From assembly GCA_047967505.1 (NCBI GenBank), contig CM106540.1: a DNA stretch of 64,000 bases, one strand, 5' to 3'. This document shows, one piece after another, positions 10,562 to 21,500 of the stretch. This DNA is from Dipteris shenzhenensis (lineage: Eukaryota > Polypodiophyta > Polypodiopsida > Gleicheniales). The notes under the pieces are model-generated. The model saw nothing but the letters and a program-made list of their open reading frames with translations, was not told the DNA's origin and did not search any database. Positions within the stretch are counted from its first letter, which is position 1; the number at the start of each line of letters is the position of its first letter. Made by a program: the position numbers and the translations under genes.

Positions 10562-10943
10562 ATCATCTCTATGTATGCTCCAGATCACTCTTTTTATGTC
10601 AAGGTACTCAGCCTGGATAGTCCTCCAAAATGAATGAAAATAAATTATTGTGTGTTGTTTTTTGTGTGTTTTGTAAACACCTCTGGTCACCTTATGATGT
10701 AGGCCATGTGTATGTTTTGTTCCATGGTACCTCCTACAGACATTGTGTGCATGTACATGTAGGGGAGATAACCATTGGAAGGTCTGTTTGTATCCCTTTC
10801 TGTTTACCTTACACCCAAGGAAACCCTTGCTAGCATGAGAACCTAGCCATAGATTTATCCTTGACCACCATGAGATGGCATGAGAAACTATGAGACTAGA
10901 TGTATCCTTGACATAGCTTGAGGCATTCCCTTGAGGGGGGGTT
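10562..10943 (+). other. 3' untranslated region of TR-GAG A
   Basis: Follows the gag stop and ends with the polypurine tract at 10931-10940. In a copia element this place would hold pol; nothing of it remains. Confidence 0.65.
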
Positions 10944-11232
10944 TGTTGGGATATCTCAAGGTGTATGCCTCAGGCACACCTTATGTTTCTATGTGTGAGT
11001 GCTAGAGGCACAGTTAGGTGCCCACAAGCACAGTTAGGTGGTGGAAAAGCCACATAGGATGATTGAGTGAATCTAGGAGCAGATTGAGGAGATGATTGAG
11101 GAGCTTTGAGGTCATCAGTGATGTCAGTGACCTTGTATGAGGTGCCTACTTAAGGACCTCTTTCTTCTTCATTCTATAAGCAAGTATTCTGAGTTTGTGT
11201 CCACTCTTTGCTTTCCTTTCAGCTTTCCAACA
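10944..11232 (+). repeat. 3' LTR of TR-GAG A
   Basis: Direct copy of 8587-8875. The minus-strand host gene frame reads a few codons into it before a stop at 11169, which creates a false C-terminus on the 11238-12050 frame. Confidence 0.92.
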
Positions 11233-11237
11233 CCATG

Positions 11238-12050
11238 TGCATGTCTAGTCTCCACCAATTGAATTCCTATCTCAGATGTAGATCCCTTGTAAGCATCCAC
11301 GTGTACAAGACCCTCATCCATTGCTACAATGTGTTCTGTCTCATCCCCTCCACTTCCTCTCTCATTTGTATTACCATGAACCAGGTCTACATGGCGTGTC
11401 TCATCACTTCCTTTCTCATGTGTGGATTCTTGCACCTTAGGTCCCTCCAATGAAGTTGAACAAGGGTCTACATGGCATATCTCATCACTTCCTTTCTCAT
11501 GTGTGGATTCTTGCACCTTAGGTCCCTCCAATGAAGTTGAACCTTGTTCGATGACACCCTGAAAGTATTCAAGGATAACCTTTGACTGCATTTTTCTTGC
11601 TTCCTCAATGGGAAATTCCTCCCACACATGTTGAAGGATCTCCAATGCAGGAACCAATTCAAGAAATCTAGGTGCTTTTGGTGGTGGCATCACAAAGTGC
11701 ATTGCATCTTTCTTAGAAAGAAGAAACGATCTGTTGCTCATTCTTGACTTTGTGTAAATCATCATTGTACTGCTATCTTTTTCAAATTTTATTCCTACTA
11801 AGGTGCCCCCTTGAATCAAATTGCTCTTTGAGAAAGATACATTTGATGCCCACTCATCTTTCTCCAACTCTCTCTTTGTCATCACTAGAATGAGATTTCC
11901 TTTACTTAAGACCAAGAACCATGCTTTCTTTGTTGTGTCAACAACTGTCCAGTTTGTAGTGTCCTTTGGGGCATAAATTCTTCCATTGTATTTCAGTGTC
12001 ATACCATTGACAAATGCTGTAGCCTCAAGATCCATCCTATATTCAAGCAC
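11238..12050 (-). pseudogene. Unknown gene, N-terminal 271 codons (split by TR-GAG A)
   Basis: The open frame starts at ATG 12050, with a second in-frame ATG at 12035. After removal of TR-GAG A and one target copy it continues in the same frame at 8586. The first ~190 residues look globular (FVNGMTLKYNGRIYAPKD, EILQHVWEEFPIEEARKM). Next comes a hydrophilic region with a near-perfect internal duplication (about 11420-11550) of a unit containing STSLEGPKVQESTHEKGSDE, then His/Glu-rich sequence up to the insertion. I do not recognise the family. The 500-600 bases upstream (12180-12680) belong to a repeat also found upstream of the copia gag at 61.9 kb. Confidence 0.6.
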
Positions 12051-12179
12051 AACACAAATTTTAGGTACTTTGACAAACTACAATTACTTTGAAAAATCAA
12101 AAGTACAATGAGTCCCATTAATACACCTCAAGTTTTTATTCTTCCCAATCATATAAGTGTCAATTTCATGCTTTGGGAA

Positions 12180-12680
12180 TAGCCTAAAAGGCTTTACAAG
12201 GCTTAGAGCATAAATGTGAAAAAAAATAAGGATTTACAATGATCTCTGAATACAAATTTGAAGTCTGTCATATATAAGTGCAAAATGCTCTGTCAACTCC
12301 CGCAACTGATATAAGTGTAAAATGCTCTGTCAACTCCCACAACTGGTACAAATATAATCTGCTATGTCTAATCCCTTAACTGATTCAACTGTAATCTGTC
12401 ATGTCCACTGATACAACTTTCAATCATCTTGAAAGTTTAAAAACCTTAATCGTTGCTTAAATGGTAGGGTTGTTGTGACTGTGAAACCGAATGTGAATGA
12501 ATGGACTGACTCCGATTAGGAACTAGTCGGGAAATTTTGAGCATGGCTTTCTCTCCTCTAAGGACAAACTAATCTATGCTAATCTATACTACACCAACCG
12601 TCGAAGCGAAGAAAAGCAAGAAATAATTTCTTTTCCATTGTTCTTTTTAATATCCTTAGGTTGCGAATTAAATGCAAAAA
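12180..12680 (+). repeat. Dispersed repeat, copy 1
   Basis: Shares blocks with 62040-62460 and, in reverse complement, 46830-47065. Common words are aggctttacaaggct, tggactgactccga, gcatggctt and accaaccgtcga. It lies just upstream (in minus-strand sense) of the start codon at 12050. Its class is unknown; it could be a decayed LTR, leader or short element. Confidence 0.6.
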
Positions 12681-12859
12681 ATAATCTATTTTCCATTATT
12701 CTTTTTAATACACTAAGGTTGTGAGTTAAAAAAGATAAAAGTTATATTTTCAAAAAATAATTTACGTACAACCCATAAGAATTGAACATTCACATTAATA
12801 AGAAGTTAAAATCTTAATAAATTTGAATTTAAATAATAAAAACTATAAATTTAACTTGA

Positions 12860-13255
12860 CTCCAAACCCTAAACCCTAAACCTAAATCCAAAAACCCTAA
12901 ACCCTAAACTCCCAATCCTTAAACCCTAACTCCCAAACCTTAAAACCCTAAAACGTAACCCCAAAACCCAAAACCCTAAACCCAAACCTTAAAACCCTAA
13001 ACCCTTAACCCAAACCTCAAAACCCTAAACCCAAACCCCCAAACCCTAAACCCTAACCTAAACCCTAATCCCTAAACCCTGAATCCCAAAACCTAAACCC
13101 TAAACCCTAAATGCTAACCCCCAAATACTAACACCCTAAACACTAACCCAAACCCAAACCCAAACCCTAAACTGTAAACCCCTAATCCCTAACCCTAAGC
13201 CCTGACTCCGAAACCCCAAATCCTCATCCCCAAACCTTAAACCCAAACACCCATA
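12860..13255. repeat. Degenerate telomere-like repeats, CCCTAAA orientation
   Basis: About 55 imperfect units of ccctaaa with aaccc, aatcc and ctccc variants. This is the plant (Arabidopsis-type) telomere motif. The degeneracy and the position between genes make it an interstitial array rather than a chromosome end. Its mirror image (ttaggg) starts at 17600. Confidence 0.9.
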
Positions 13256-13760
13256 CTCTTTTTTAATTCAAATTAATTTAACTTAATTCACAATCATAAG
13301 AAGTTTAAACTTTGACAAAGTAAATTCTTATTAGTTTGAAATCACAAAATTTGAAATATAAATAAATTCAATTTAACTTAAAGTTTATGAAAAAATAAAG
13401 TAAAATTAAGAAAATAAGACTTAAAATTTTGAAATCACAAAATTTGAAATATAAATAAATTCAATTTAACTTAAAGTTTATGAAAAAATAACGTAAAATA
13501 AAGAAAATAAGACTTAAAATTAAAATTTTAATATTTGCCTAGAAGAATATATTAATTCTCCCTAAAAAGAAATAAATTAAAGTAATAATAACTAATGTAA
13601 GTTAAACTACTTTTAAAATTTTAATTTAAAATGTAATAAAATTAAAATTATACTTTCTATATTCCAAAACAAAATGTGTTATAGTTTAAATTAAACTAGT
13701 AAATTGAAAATGAAAGTGAAACTCATTTTAAATTCAGAAACAAAGAAAAATTTAAAATTC
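13256..13760. other. AT-rich spacer with a ~100-base tandem duplication
   Basis: Strongly AT-rich. A block containing gaaatcacaaaatttgaaa occurs twice (about 13339 and 13431). No coding potential is visible. Confidence 0.6.
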
Positions 13761-13985
13761 AAGTTTCCATAAGTTTTCCTTTTGGCATACATTTGTCTTT
13801 TCACACTTTTCAAGTTTCCACGCGTTTGTCTTTTCAAGCACAAGGTTGTCTTTTATCACAATTTTCAAGTTTTCACACGTTTATCTTTTCAAACACAAGG
13901 ATTCATAGATTAAAAAAAGGCAAGAAATTTGAAATTCTAGTTTCCACACGTTTCTCTTTTCAAACACCAAGGTTTGTAGTTTTGT
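13760..13985. repeat. Tandem repeat, caagtttccacacgtttgtc units
   Basis: Four imperfect units of roughly 55-80 bases that combine caagtttccacacgttt with cttttcaaacacaagg. It lies at the 3' side of the polypurine repeat copy X (read on the minus strand). Confidence 0.6.
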
Positions 13986-14404
13986 TTGTTTAAGTTTCGA
14001 CTAAATCACACACCAATCTCCTCTAATATGCCTCATAATTGATCGTAGCTCCCAAATTCTTCCATCAAAACATCTCTCCTTTATCTCTTCTTGATCATCT
14101 CCCACTCATTTTTCCTCCTCATTGGTAAGATTTTCTATCTCGATCGTACTTTCTCTTGTGCCCTTCCTCTCTAAATTTTCACCAAACACCAAGGTTTATA
14201 GTTTTGTTTGTTTAAGTTTTGACTAAATCACACACCAATCTCCTCTAATATGCCTCATTGATCGTAGCTCCCAAATTCTTCCATCAAAACATCTTCTTTA
14301 TCTCTTCTCGATCGTCGTCCACTCATTTCTCCTCTTCATTGGTAAGATTTTCTATCTCGATCGTACTTTCTCTTGTGTCCTCCCTCTCTAAATTTTCATC
14401 TCTC
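13961..14404. repeat. 222-base tandem duplication
   Basis: Two copies starting caaacaccaaggttt at 13961 and 14183. Each includes gatcgtagctcccaaattc and ttggtaagattttctatc. The second copy runs into the CT array. Confidence 0.8.
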
Positions 14405-16480
14405 GTCCATCTCTCTCACTCTTCTCTCTCTCTCTTTCCTCTACGCTCTAGTTTATGTTTCCTCTAAACTTAGTCTACTCTCTCCCCTCCTCTTCATTTC
14501 CCCTCTCTCTCTCTCTCTCTCCCACTCTCTCCTCACCTTTTCTCTCTCTCTCTCACTTGCGCTCCCCACTCTCTCTCTCACTTGCCGCGGCCTCCCCCCC
14601 CTCTCTCTCTCCCCTCCCCTCTCTCTCGCGCACTGGCCTCGCCCCCCTCTCTCTCTCTCCCCCCCTCTCTCCCTCTCGCTGCTGCGGCAGCGGCCTCCCC
14701 CCTTCTCTCTCTCTCCCCCCTCCCTCTCTCTCGCTGCCGCGGTAGTGGCTCCCCCCCCTCTCTCTCTCTCTCCCTCTCTCTCTCGCTGTCGCGCCTCCCC
14801 CCTTCTCTCTCTCTCCCCCCCTTCTCTCTCACTGCTGCGGCAGCAGCCCCCCCTCTTTATCTCTCTCCCTCTCCCTCTCTCTCGCTGCCATGCCCCCCCC
14901 TTCTCTCTCTCCCCCCCTCCTCTCTCGCTGCTGTGGCAGCGGCCCCCCTCTCTCTCTCCCCCCTCTCTCTCACTGCCACGCCCCCCCTTCTCTCTCTCTC
15001 CCCCCCTCCTCTCTCGTTGTCGTGGCAGCGGCCCCCGCTCTCTCTCTCTCCCTCCCCCTCTCTCTCGCTGCCGCACCCCCCTTCTCTCTCTCCCCCCCTC
15101 CTCTCTCGCTGTCGCAGCAGTGGCCCCCCCTCTCTCTCTCTCCCTCCCCCTCTCTCTCGCTACCGCGCCCCCCCTCTCTCTCTCCCCTCCCCTCCCCTCC
15201 CTCTCCCCCCCTCCCTCTCCCCGCCTCTCTCCACTGCCGTGGCAGCGGCCTCCCCCCCTTTCTCTCTCTCCCCCCCTCTCTCTCACTGCCCCCCCTTCTC
15301 TCTCTCCCCCACCCTCCTCTCTCGCTGCTGCGGCAGCAGCCCCCCCTCTCTCTCTCCCCTCCCCTCCCCTCCCTCTCCCCCCCTCCCTCTCCCCCTCTCT
15401 CTCCGCTGCCACGGCAGCGGCCTCCCCCCTTTCTCTTTCTCCTCCCCCCCTCTCTCTTGCTGCCCCCCCTTCTCTCTCTCCCCCCTCTCCTCTCTCATTG
15501 CCACGGCAGTGGCCCCCCCTCTCTCTCTCTCCCTCCCCCTCTCTCTCGCTTCCGCGGCCCCCCCTCCTCTCTCGCTGCCGCGGCAGCCGCCCCCGCCTCT
15601 CTCTCTCCCCTCCCCCTGCCCTCCCTCTCCCCCCGCCCTCCCTCTCCCCCCTCTCTCCGCTGCCGCAGCAGCGGCCTCCCCCCCTCTCTCTCTCTCCCAC
15701 CCCCTCTCTCTCGCACTGTCGCGCCCCCCCTTCTCTCTCCCCCACCTCCTCTCTCGCTGCCGCGGCAGCGGCCCCCCCTCTCTCTCTCTCCCTCCCCCTC
15801 TCTCTCGCTGTCGCGCCCCCCCTCTCTCTCTCCCCCCTCCTCTCTCGTTGCCACGGCAGCGGCCCCCCCTCTCTCTCTCCCCTCCCCTCCCCTCCCTCTC
15901 CCCCCCCTCCCTCCCCCCCTCTCTCCGCTGTCGTGGCAGTGGCCTCCCCCCCTCTCTCTCTCTCCTCCCCCCCTTTCTCTCTCTCCCCCCTCCTCTCTCT
16001 CGCTGCCCCCCCTTCTCTCTCTCCCCCCTCGCCTCCTCTCTCGCTGCCGCGGCAGTGGCCCCCCCTCTCTCTCTCTCCCTCCCCCTCTCTCTCGCTACCG
16101 TGCCCCCCCTTCTCTCTCTCCGTCCCCCTCCTCTTGCTGCCGCGGCAGCGGCCCCCCCTTTCTCTGTCCTTTCCCCTCCCCTCCCTCTCCCCCCCCTCCT
16201 CCCTCTCCCCCCCTCTCTCCGCTGCCGCGGTAGCGGCCTCCCCCCCCCCTCTCTCTCTCTCTCCCTCCTCTCTCTCGCGCTGCCACAGGCAGCGGCTTCC
16301 CCCCTCTCTCCCCTCTCTCCCCCCCCTTCTCTGCCCCCCCCCTTTCTCTCCCCTCTCTTTCCCCCCCCTTCTCTCCTCTCTCTCCCTCTCTCTTTCTCTC
16401 TCTCTCTCTCTCTTGCTGCTGAGGCAACAAGACTCTCTCTTATAATCTCTCTCTAAAAGTCTTTCCTTCACTTTTCTCTC
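14405..16480 (-). repeat. CT/GA minisatellite with GC-rich palindromic spacers (copy X)
   Basis: About 2.1 kb of ctctctctc and cccctct runs, divided every ~80-115 bases by a core close to gctgccgcggcagc, which is a perfect 14-base palindrome. About twenty cores are seen, for example near 14677, 14735, 15572, 15757, 16044 and 16135; many carry single changes such as gctgtcgtggcag. On the minus strand the array is polypurine and follows the leader at 16481-16740. Long frames on both strands are low-complexity products of the repeat. Confidence 0.88.
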
Positions 16481-16740
16481 TCTAAGTTCTCTCTCTATAA
16501 TAAAATTTCAAAGAATACAAATTTTAAAAAAAGTTGAGATCTATGCTTGTGCTTGCTTGTGCTTGCTTTTGCCCTTCCTCCTCTTTTTGCTTCTCCTCTT
16601 GCTCTTCCTTGTTGAAATGAGAGAAACAATGAGACAAGGAGAGTATATATAAGAAAAACTAGGGTTTCAAGTGCTTCTCTCTCATTGGTCCTTCTATAAC
16701 ATTATCTCCTCTCCCATTGGCCTCTCTATTAGATTATCTT
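16481..16740 (-). promoter_or_regulatory. CCAAT/TATA leader of polypurine repeat copy X
   Basis: Homologous, in reverse complement, to 40440-40690 and 44030-44300. Read on the minus strand it has CCAAT boxes (about 16684-16688 and 16717-16721), the block ctagtttttcttatatata with the TATA stretch at 16644-16652, a catttcaacaaggaagagc-like segment, and an exit into the GA array. The order CCAAT, TATA at typical spacing, then a purine-rich transcribed strand is shared with the other two copies. Promoter activity is inferred. Confidence 0.55.
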
Positions 16741-17525
16741 CTCTCTCTCTCCCACCCACTCCCATCCTCCCACCCCATTCCCACTCCCACCCCCATCCTC
16801 CCACCCCACCTCCCCCATTCCCATTCCCACGCCCATGCCCATTCTTTCACCTTCCCCATTCCCACTCCCTCTCCCACTCCTATCCTCCCACCCCACCCCT
16901 CCCACTCCCATCCTCACCCCACCCCCACCTCCCCCATTCCCACTCCCACTCCCACTCCCATTCTCCCACCCACTCCCATCCTCCCACCTCCACCTCTCAC
17001 TCCCACTCCCATCCTCCCACCCCCACCCCTCCCCCCCCCCATTCCCACTCCCACTCCCATTCTCCCACCCTTATCCTCCCACCTCACCCCTCCCACTCCC
17101 ATCCTCCCACTCCCTCTCCCACTCCCACTCCCATTTGCCCACCCCCCCACCTCCCCCATTCCCACTCCCTCCCACCCCACCCCTCCCACTTCCACCCCCA
17201 CCTCCCCCATTCCCACTCCCATCCTCCCACCTCACCCCTCCCACTTCCACCCCCACCTCCCCCATTCCCACTCCCTCTCCCACTCCCATCCTCCCACTCC
17301 CACTCCCCACCCCTCCCACTCCCACTCCCATCCTCCCACCCTCACCCCACCCCCACCTCCCCCATTCCCACTCCCTCTCCCACTCCCACTCCCATCCTCC
17401 CACCCCCACCCCCACCGCTCCCATTCCCACTCCCTCTCCCACTCTCCCTTTCTCCCACTACCACCCTCCCACACTCCCTTTCTCCACTTTCCCACTCTCC
17501 CTTTCTCCCACTATCACCCTCCCAA
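16741..17525. repeat. ctcccactcccatc minisatellite
   Basis: About 780 bases built from cactcccatcctcccac and cacctcccccattccc. The minus strand is G-rich (gggagtggga). It lies upstream of the copy X leader, in the same relative place as the G-rich array at 39960-40480. Confidence 0.9.
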
Positions 17526-17589
17526 CTATCAATTCCACTATTACTTATGAATTCTAATTAAAACTATTACTTAAATAAATGATATTACT

Positions 17590-18445
17590 GAAAACACTCA
17601 TAGGATTTAAGGTTTAGGATTTCGTGGTTTGGGTTTAGGATTTGGGGTTTGGTGAGTTAGGGTTTAGGGTTTAGGGTTTGTGAGCTAGGAATTAGGGTTT
17701 GTGAGATAGGGTTAGGGTTTAGGGTTTGTGGGTTAGGGCTTAGGGTTTGGTGGTTTGGATTTAGGGTTTGGGGGGTAGGGTTTAGGGTTTACGGTTTAAG
17801 GTTTGGGAGTTAGGGTTTAGGGTTCAAGGTTTGAGGGTTAGGGTTTAGGGTTCATGGTTTGGGGGTTAAGGTTTAGAGTTTGGTGGTTTGGGTTTAGGGG
17901 GTAGGGTTTGGGGGTTAGGGTTCAGGATTTAGGGTTTAGGGTTTAGGGTTTGGGGGTTAGGGTTTAGGGTTTAGGGTTTGGGGGTTTGGGTTTGGGGTTT
18001 GGGAGTTAGGGTTTAAGGTTTAGGGTTTAGGGTTTCAGGTTTAGGGCTTAGAGTTTATGGTTTAGGAGTTAGGTTTTAGGGTTTAGGGTTTAGGGCTTGG
18101 GAGCTATGGTTTAGGGTTTGGAGGTTAGGGTTTAGCGTTTAGGGTTTGGGGGTTAGGGTTAAGGGTTTAGGGTTTAGGGTTTAGGGTTTAGGAGCTAGGG
18201 TTTAGGGTTTAGGGTTTATGGTTTGGGAGTTAGGGTTTAGGGTTTGGGGGTTAGGGTTTAGGGTTTAGGGTTGGGGGGTTAGGGTTAAGGGTTTAGGGTT
18301 TAGGGTTTAGGCTTTGGGAGTTAGGGTTTAGGGTTTAGGGTTGTTATTGGTTAGGGTTGAGGGTTGAGGGTGTAGGGTTTAGGGTTGTTTTGGTTTATGG
18401 TTTAGGGTTTAGGGTTTAGGGTTGTTATTGGTTTACGATTGTTAT
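17590..18445. repeat. Degenerate telomere-like repeats, TTTAGGG orientation
   Basis: Over 100 imperfect units of ttaggg/ggtttaggg with gggggtt and gggagtt variants. Orientation is opposite to the array at 12860-13255. The DUF7869-like gene starts about 100 bases further on. Confidence 0.9.
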
Positions 18446-18578
18446 TGGTTAGTGTCTAATTAAATTTTCAAACAAGTTCTAGATTTTTAAATTATTAATA
18501 AAGTAGATTATTGAGAAGAGACTAATGTTCTTTATAATGGTTGTTACAGCTTGTTTGCAAAGGAAACTCACAAAGGAG

Positions 18579-21500
18579 ATGGCTACAAAATTTTTTCTGG
18601 GGATGGAGGTGATTTTATGTTGCAAAAGAGAAGTAGTTGCATTTGCTACAATCCATGAAAGTGATCCAAATTCTATTTGTCACTTTAGAAGACTTGGCGA
18701 AGATAAGGTGGCAGTTATCGTATCAAGGATTCTTAGTGCACATGTTGAGCTAAATCATAAGTGTGGCGATATGGAAATCCTTGGAGATGTTGTGCCTTAT
18801 AATACTTCCAACAAAGCATTTATTGCATGGGACATAGATGAGACTTATCCAACACATGTCATCAGGAATACAAAGTGCATATCTTTGGATTTTAGAGTGG
18901 GAGATATTTTACAAATGTTATCATTTGCAAATAAGTATGTAGCAGAAGGTCAAGTCTTGGGATTTGAACAAGTGGAACACTGGACATTTGCGCATATGAG
19001 AATTCAAAAAGTTACTGATGATGGTATGGATGATAACTCAATGTCATTGGATGGTCCCTACTATGAGGTAGGTAAGGATTTGAGATGGAGCATGCAATTT
19101 TTAAAGATTGGAAAGACTCGGCATGTGGTTTTTAATGATAAACATAATGTATACTACAACATCAAAGAATTGAAAGAATATGCCAATGTACCAAGCTCTA
19201 TTCCTTTAGAGATGGATGATTCCAATGCACTCAACTATAGCACTGACGTCTTATCAGAAGTCGATGAGTTCATTGGTACTGAGAAAGAAAAATATTTCAC
19301 AAGTGATGCCTTGGATGAGTTCATGCACATTGAGAACTTGGGCAAAGATGTCAAAAGTGTTATATTTTCAAGCATGGATGGCTTCATGGATACTGATAAA
19401 GTTCTTGGAGTCAAAGCAGGTAACTATGGAATTATGGAAATCATGCACGATAGTATAATGAGTGATGTTCTCTCTAGAGTAGAGGAGTTTCAAGACTATG
19501 GAGTTATGAAATCCATAGAAAGTGCATCAATGAGCGATGTTCTCTCAGGGATAGATGAGTTTGAAGATCATTCTGGACACTCTATCACCACTGACTATGG
19601 AGTTATGAAATCCATAGAAAGTGCATCAATGAGTGATGTTCTCTCAGGAATAGATGAGTTTGAAGATCATTTGGGACACTCTAATGCCATTGTGACAAGT
19701 GGTTCTACAATTGTATCAAAAGTAGGGATGACATCAACAAAGGACTATTCGGTGTTTGACTTTGATTGTGATCTTGTAAATGTTACAAATGGTTTGACGA
19801 ATGTATCAAAAGCAAGGATGACATCAACAAAGGAATATTCAGTATTTGACTGTCAGAGTGATAAGATCAAGGATGCAACATCTCATGAAAACAACGTGAC
19901 AAATAAATCTTACAAGGAGAACTACACAAATCCAAATAAGAATGTACAGAATGTCCCAAAACGGACATACAGATGCATGAAAAGACAACGAGTGTAGGCA
20001 GATCCAGAAAAGCAACCAAAGAGAATAAGAGTAATGAATGAAGATGTTATGCTAAAAGCAATGCGATCTACATGCTGTAAGCGTACATGTATGCGATCCA
20101 TTCACTTACATGACATCAAGGGTTGTAGAGAACATGTCTGGCAAAGGAAAGGAAGCAGAAGAAATGAATACCTACTCACGAGATTGTCTTGCTTTCTTGT
20201 AAATGATAAGAGAAGGCAAAGTTCAGGACATCAAATAAGGCCTCTTATAAATGGAAAAAGTATATGCAATAATGCATATCGCATTATTACAGGATTATCA
20301 CATGGCACATATTGGAATTCAGCTAATAAAGCAAAGTATGGAGTTAAATTTAACGTTCATGGAAACATAGGAAGGCCCAAAACAAGAGCCTCAACGGTTG
20401 TGGCAACAGCAATTTTGAAAGATTACATTTATGAAAATGCTTTACCGCAATCCCACCTATCAGAAATGCATCTTCCGATAGGTTTGACCAAAAAAGAAGT
20501 ATTTAACTCTATTGGAGAAACACAAAGGCAAAGAGGGCATGCACCGGCATCTTTTCATACTTTGGATACTCTTTGGAAAAAAAGCTTTGGACATGTTAAA
20601 ATCCCAAAGAGGCAAAAAATGTCAAAGTGCAATGACTATGATGATCTAAAGCGAGCACTTGAGAGTGCAACATCTCCAGAACAAAAAGAAGCTTACAAAA
20701 GAAAGAGAGAATTTCATCATGGACTTGTTCGACATTCTAGAATAAAATATGCATTTTGGAAGGAGCAAGCTATTTCTCACCCAAATGAGTACATGTGCAT
20801 TATTGTAGATGGTATGGATCAAAATACAACAACATTACCTCGATTCGTTAACACTCCACCTAATCTACAAGGCAAATACTTTTTAAAGACACATCTATGT
20901 GGAGTGTTAGTGCACGGATTTAAGTTTTTTGTAGACATATGGATTGATTCCTTGCATCTACACGATAGCAATCAAGTTGTAACATCCGTTATGAAGGCAA
21001 TTCACAATGTACATGTAGAAAAAGGTCACCTACCAGCAACTTTGAGAGTACAAGCAGACAATTGCGGACGAGAGAATAAGAATGTACTCTTCTTTGCATT
21101 TTGCTCAATGCTAATCGCTCATAGAATCTTCAATGAGATTGAAGTTGGGTTTTTGTTGGTTGGGCACACACATGAGGATATCGATCAGGTATTTAGCACA
21201 GTTTCAAGAGAACTAAAACACAAGGACATGGAGACAATGGATGACTTGATAAGAAAATGTGGGAGGCAAGTTGGTGGCCGTAAGGAAGGAACAATATGCT
21301 CAATGGTTGAGAGGATGTATGATTGGAAGAGCTTTATTCTACCTTTCATACAAAAAGGTGGTGATGCCCTGATAGGTCATAACGCTCCACACTATTTTTG
21401 ATTTTTCTTAAAGGATGAAAAACCAGTGATGCAATGGCAATACTATTCTCTTGATACAAAATGGGAACTTGAAGAACCTTACTCTCTCTTAACTTCAATC

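Larger units (their letters stand above)
8587..11232 (+). mobile_element. TR-GAG A: gag-only copia-like LTR retrotransposon
   Basis: A complete non-autonomous element: 289-base LTRs at 8587-8875 and 10944-11232, initiator-Met tRNA primer-binding site right after the first LTR, one gag frame, and a polypurine tract (ttgagggggg at 10931-10940) before the second LTR. There is no protease, integrase, RT or RNase H, so it must rely on proteins from a partner copia element. This fits the plant group called TR-GAG elements. The flanks gcatg (8582-8586) and ccatg (11233-11237) form a 5-base target duplication with one mismatch. It sits inside the minus-strand gene 6163-12050 and splits it. Confidence 0.9.

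Noticed and set aside
14373-16471. Frames of 620-690 codons on both strands across the CT/GA array
   Set aside because: They consist of Ser-Leu-Pro or Arg-Glu-Gly runs imposed by the dinucleotide repeat and are open in several frames at once, so there is no independent evidence for a protein.
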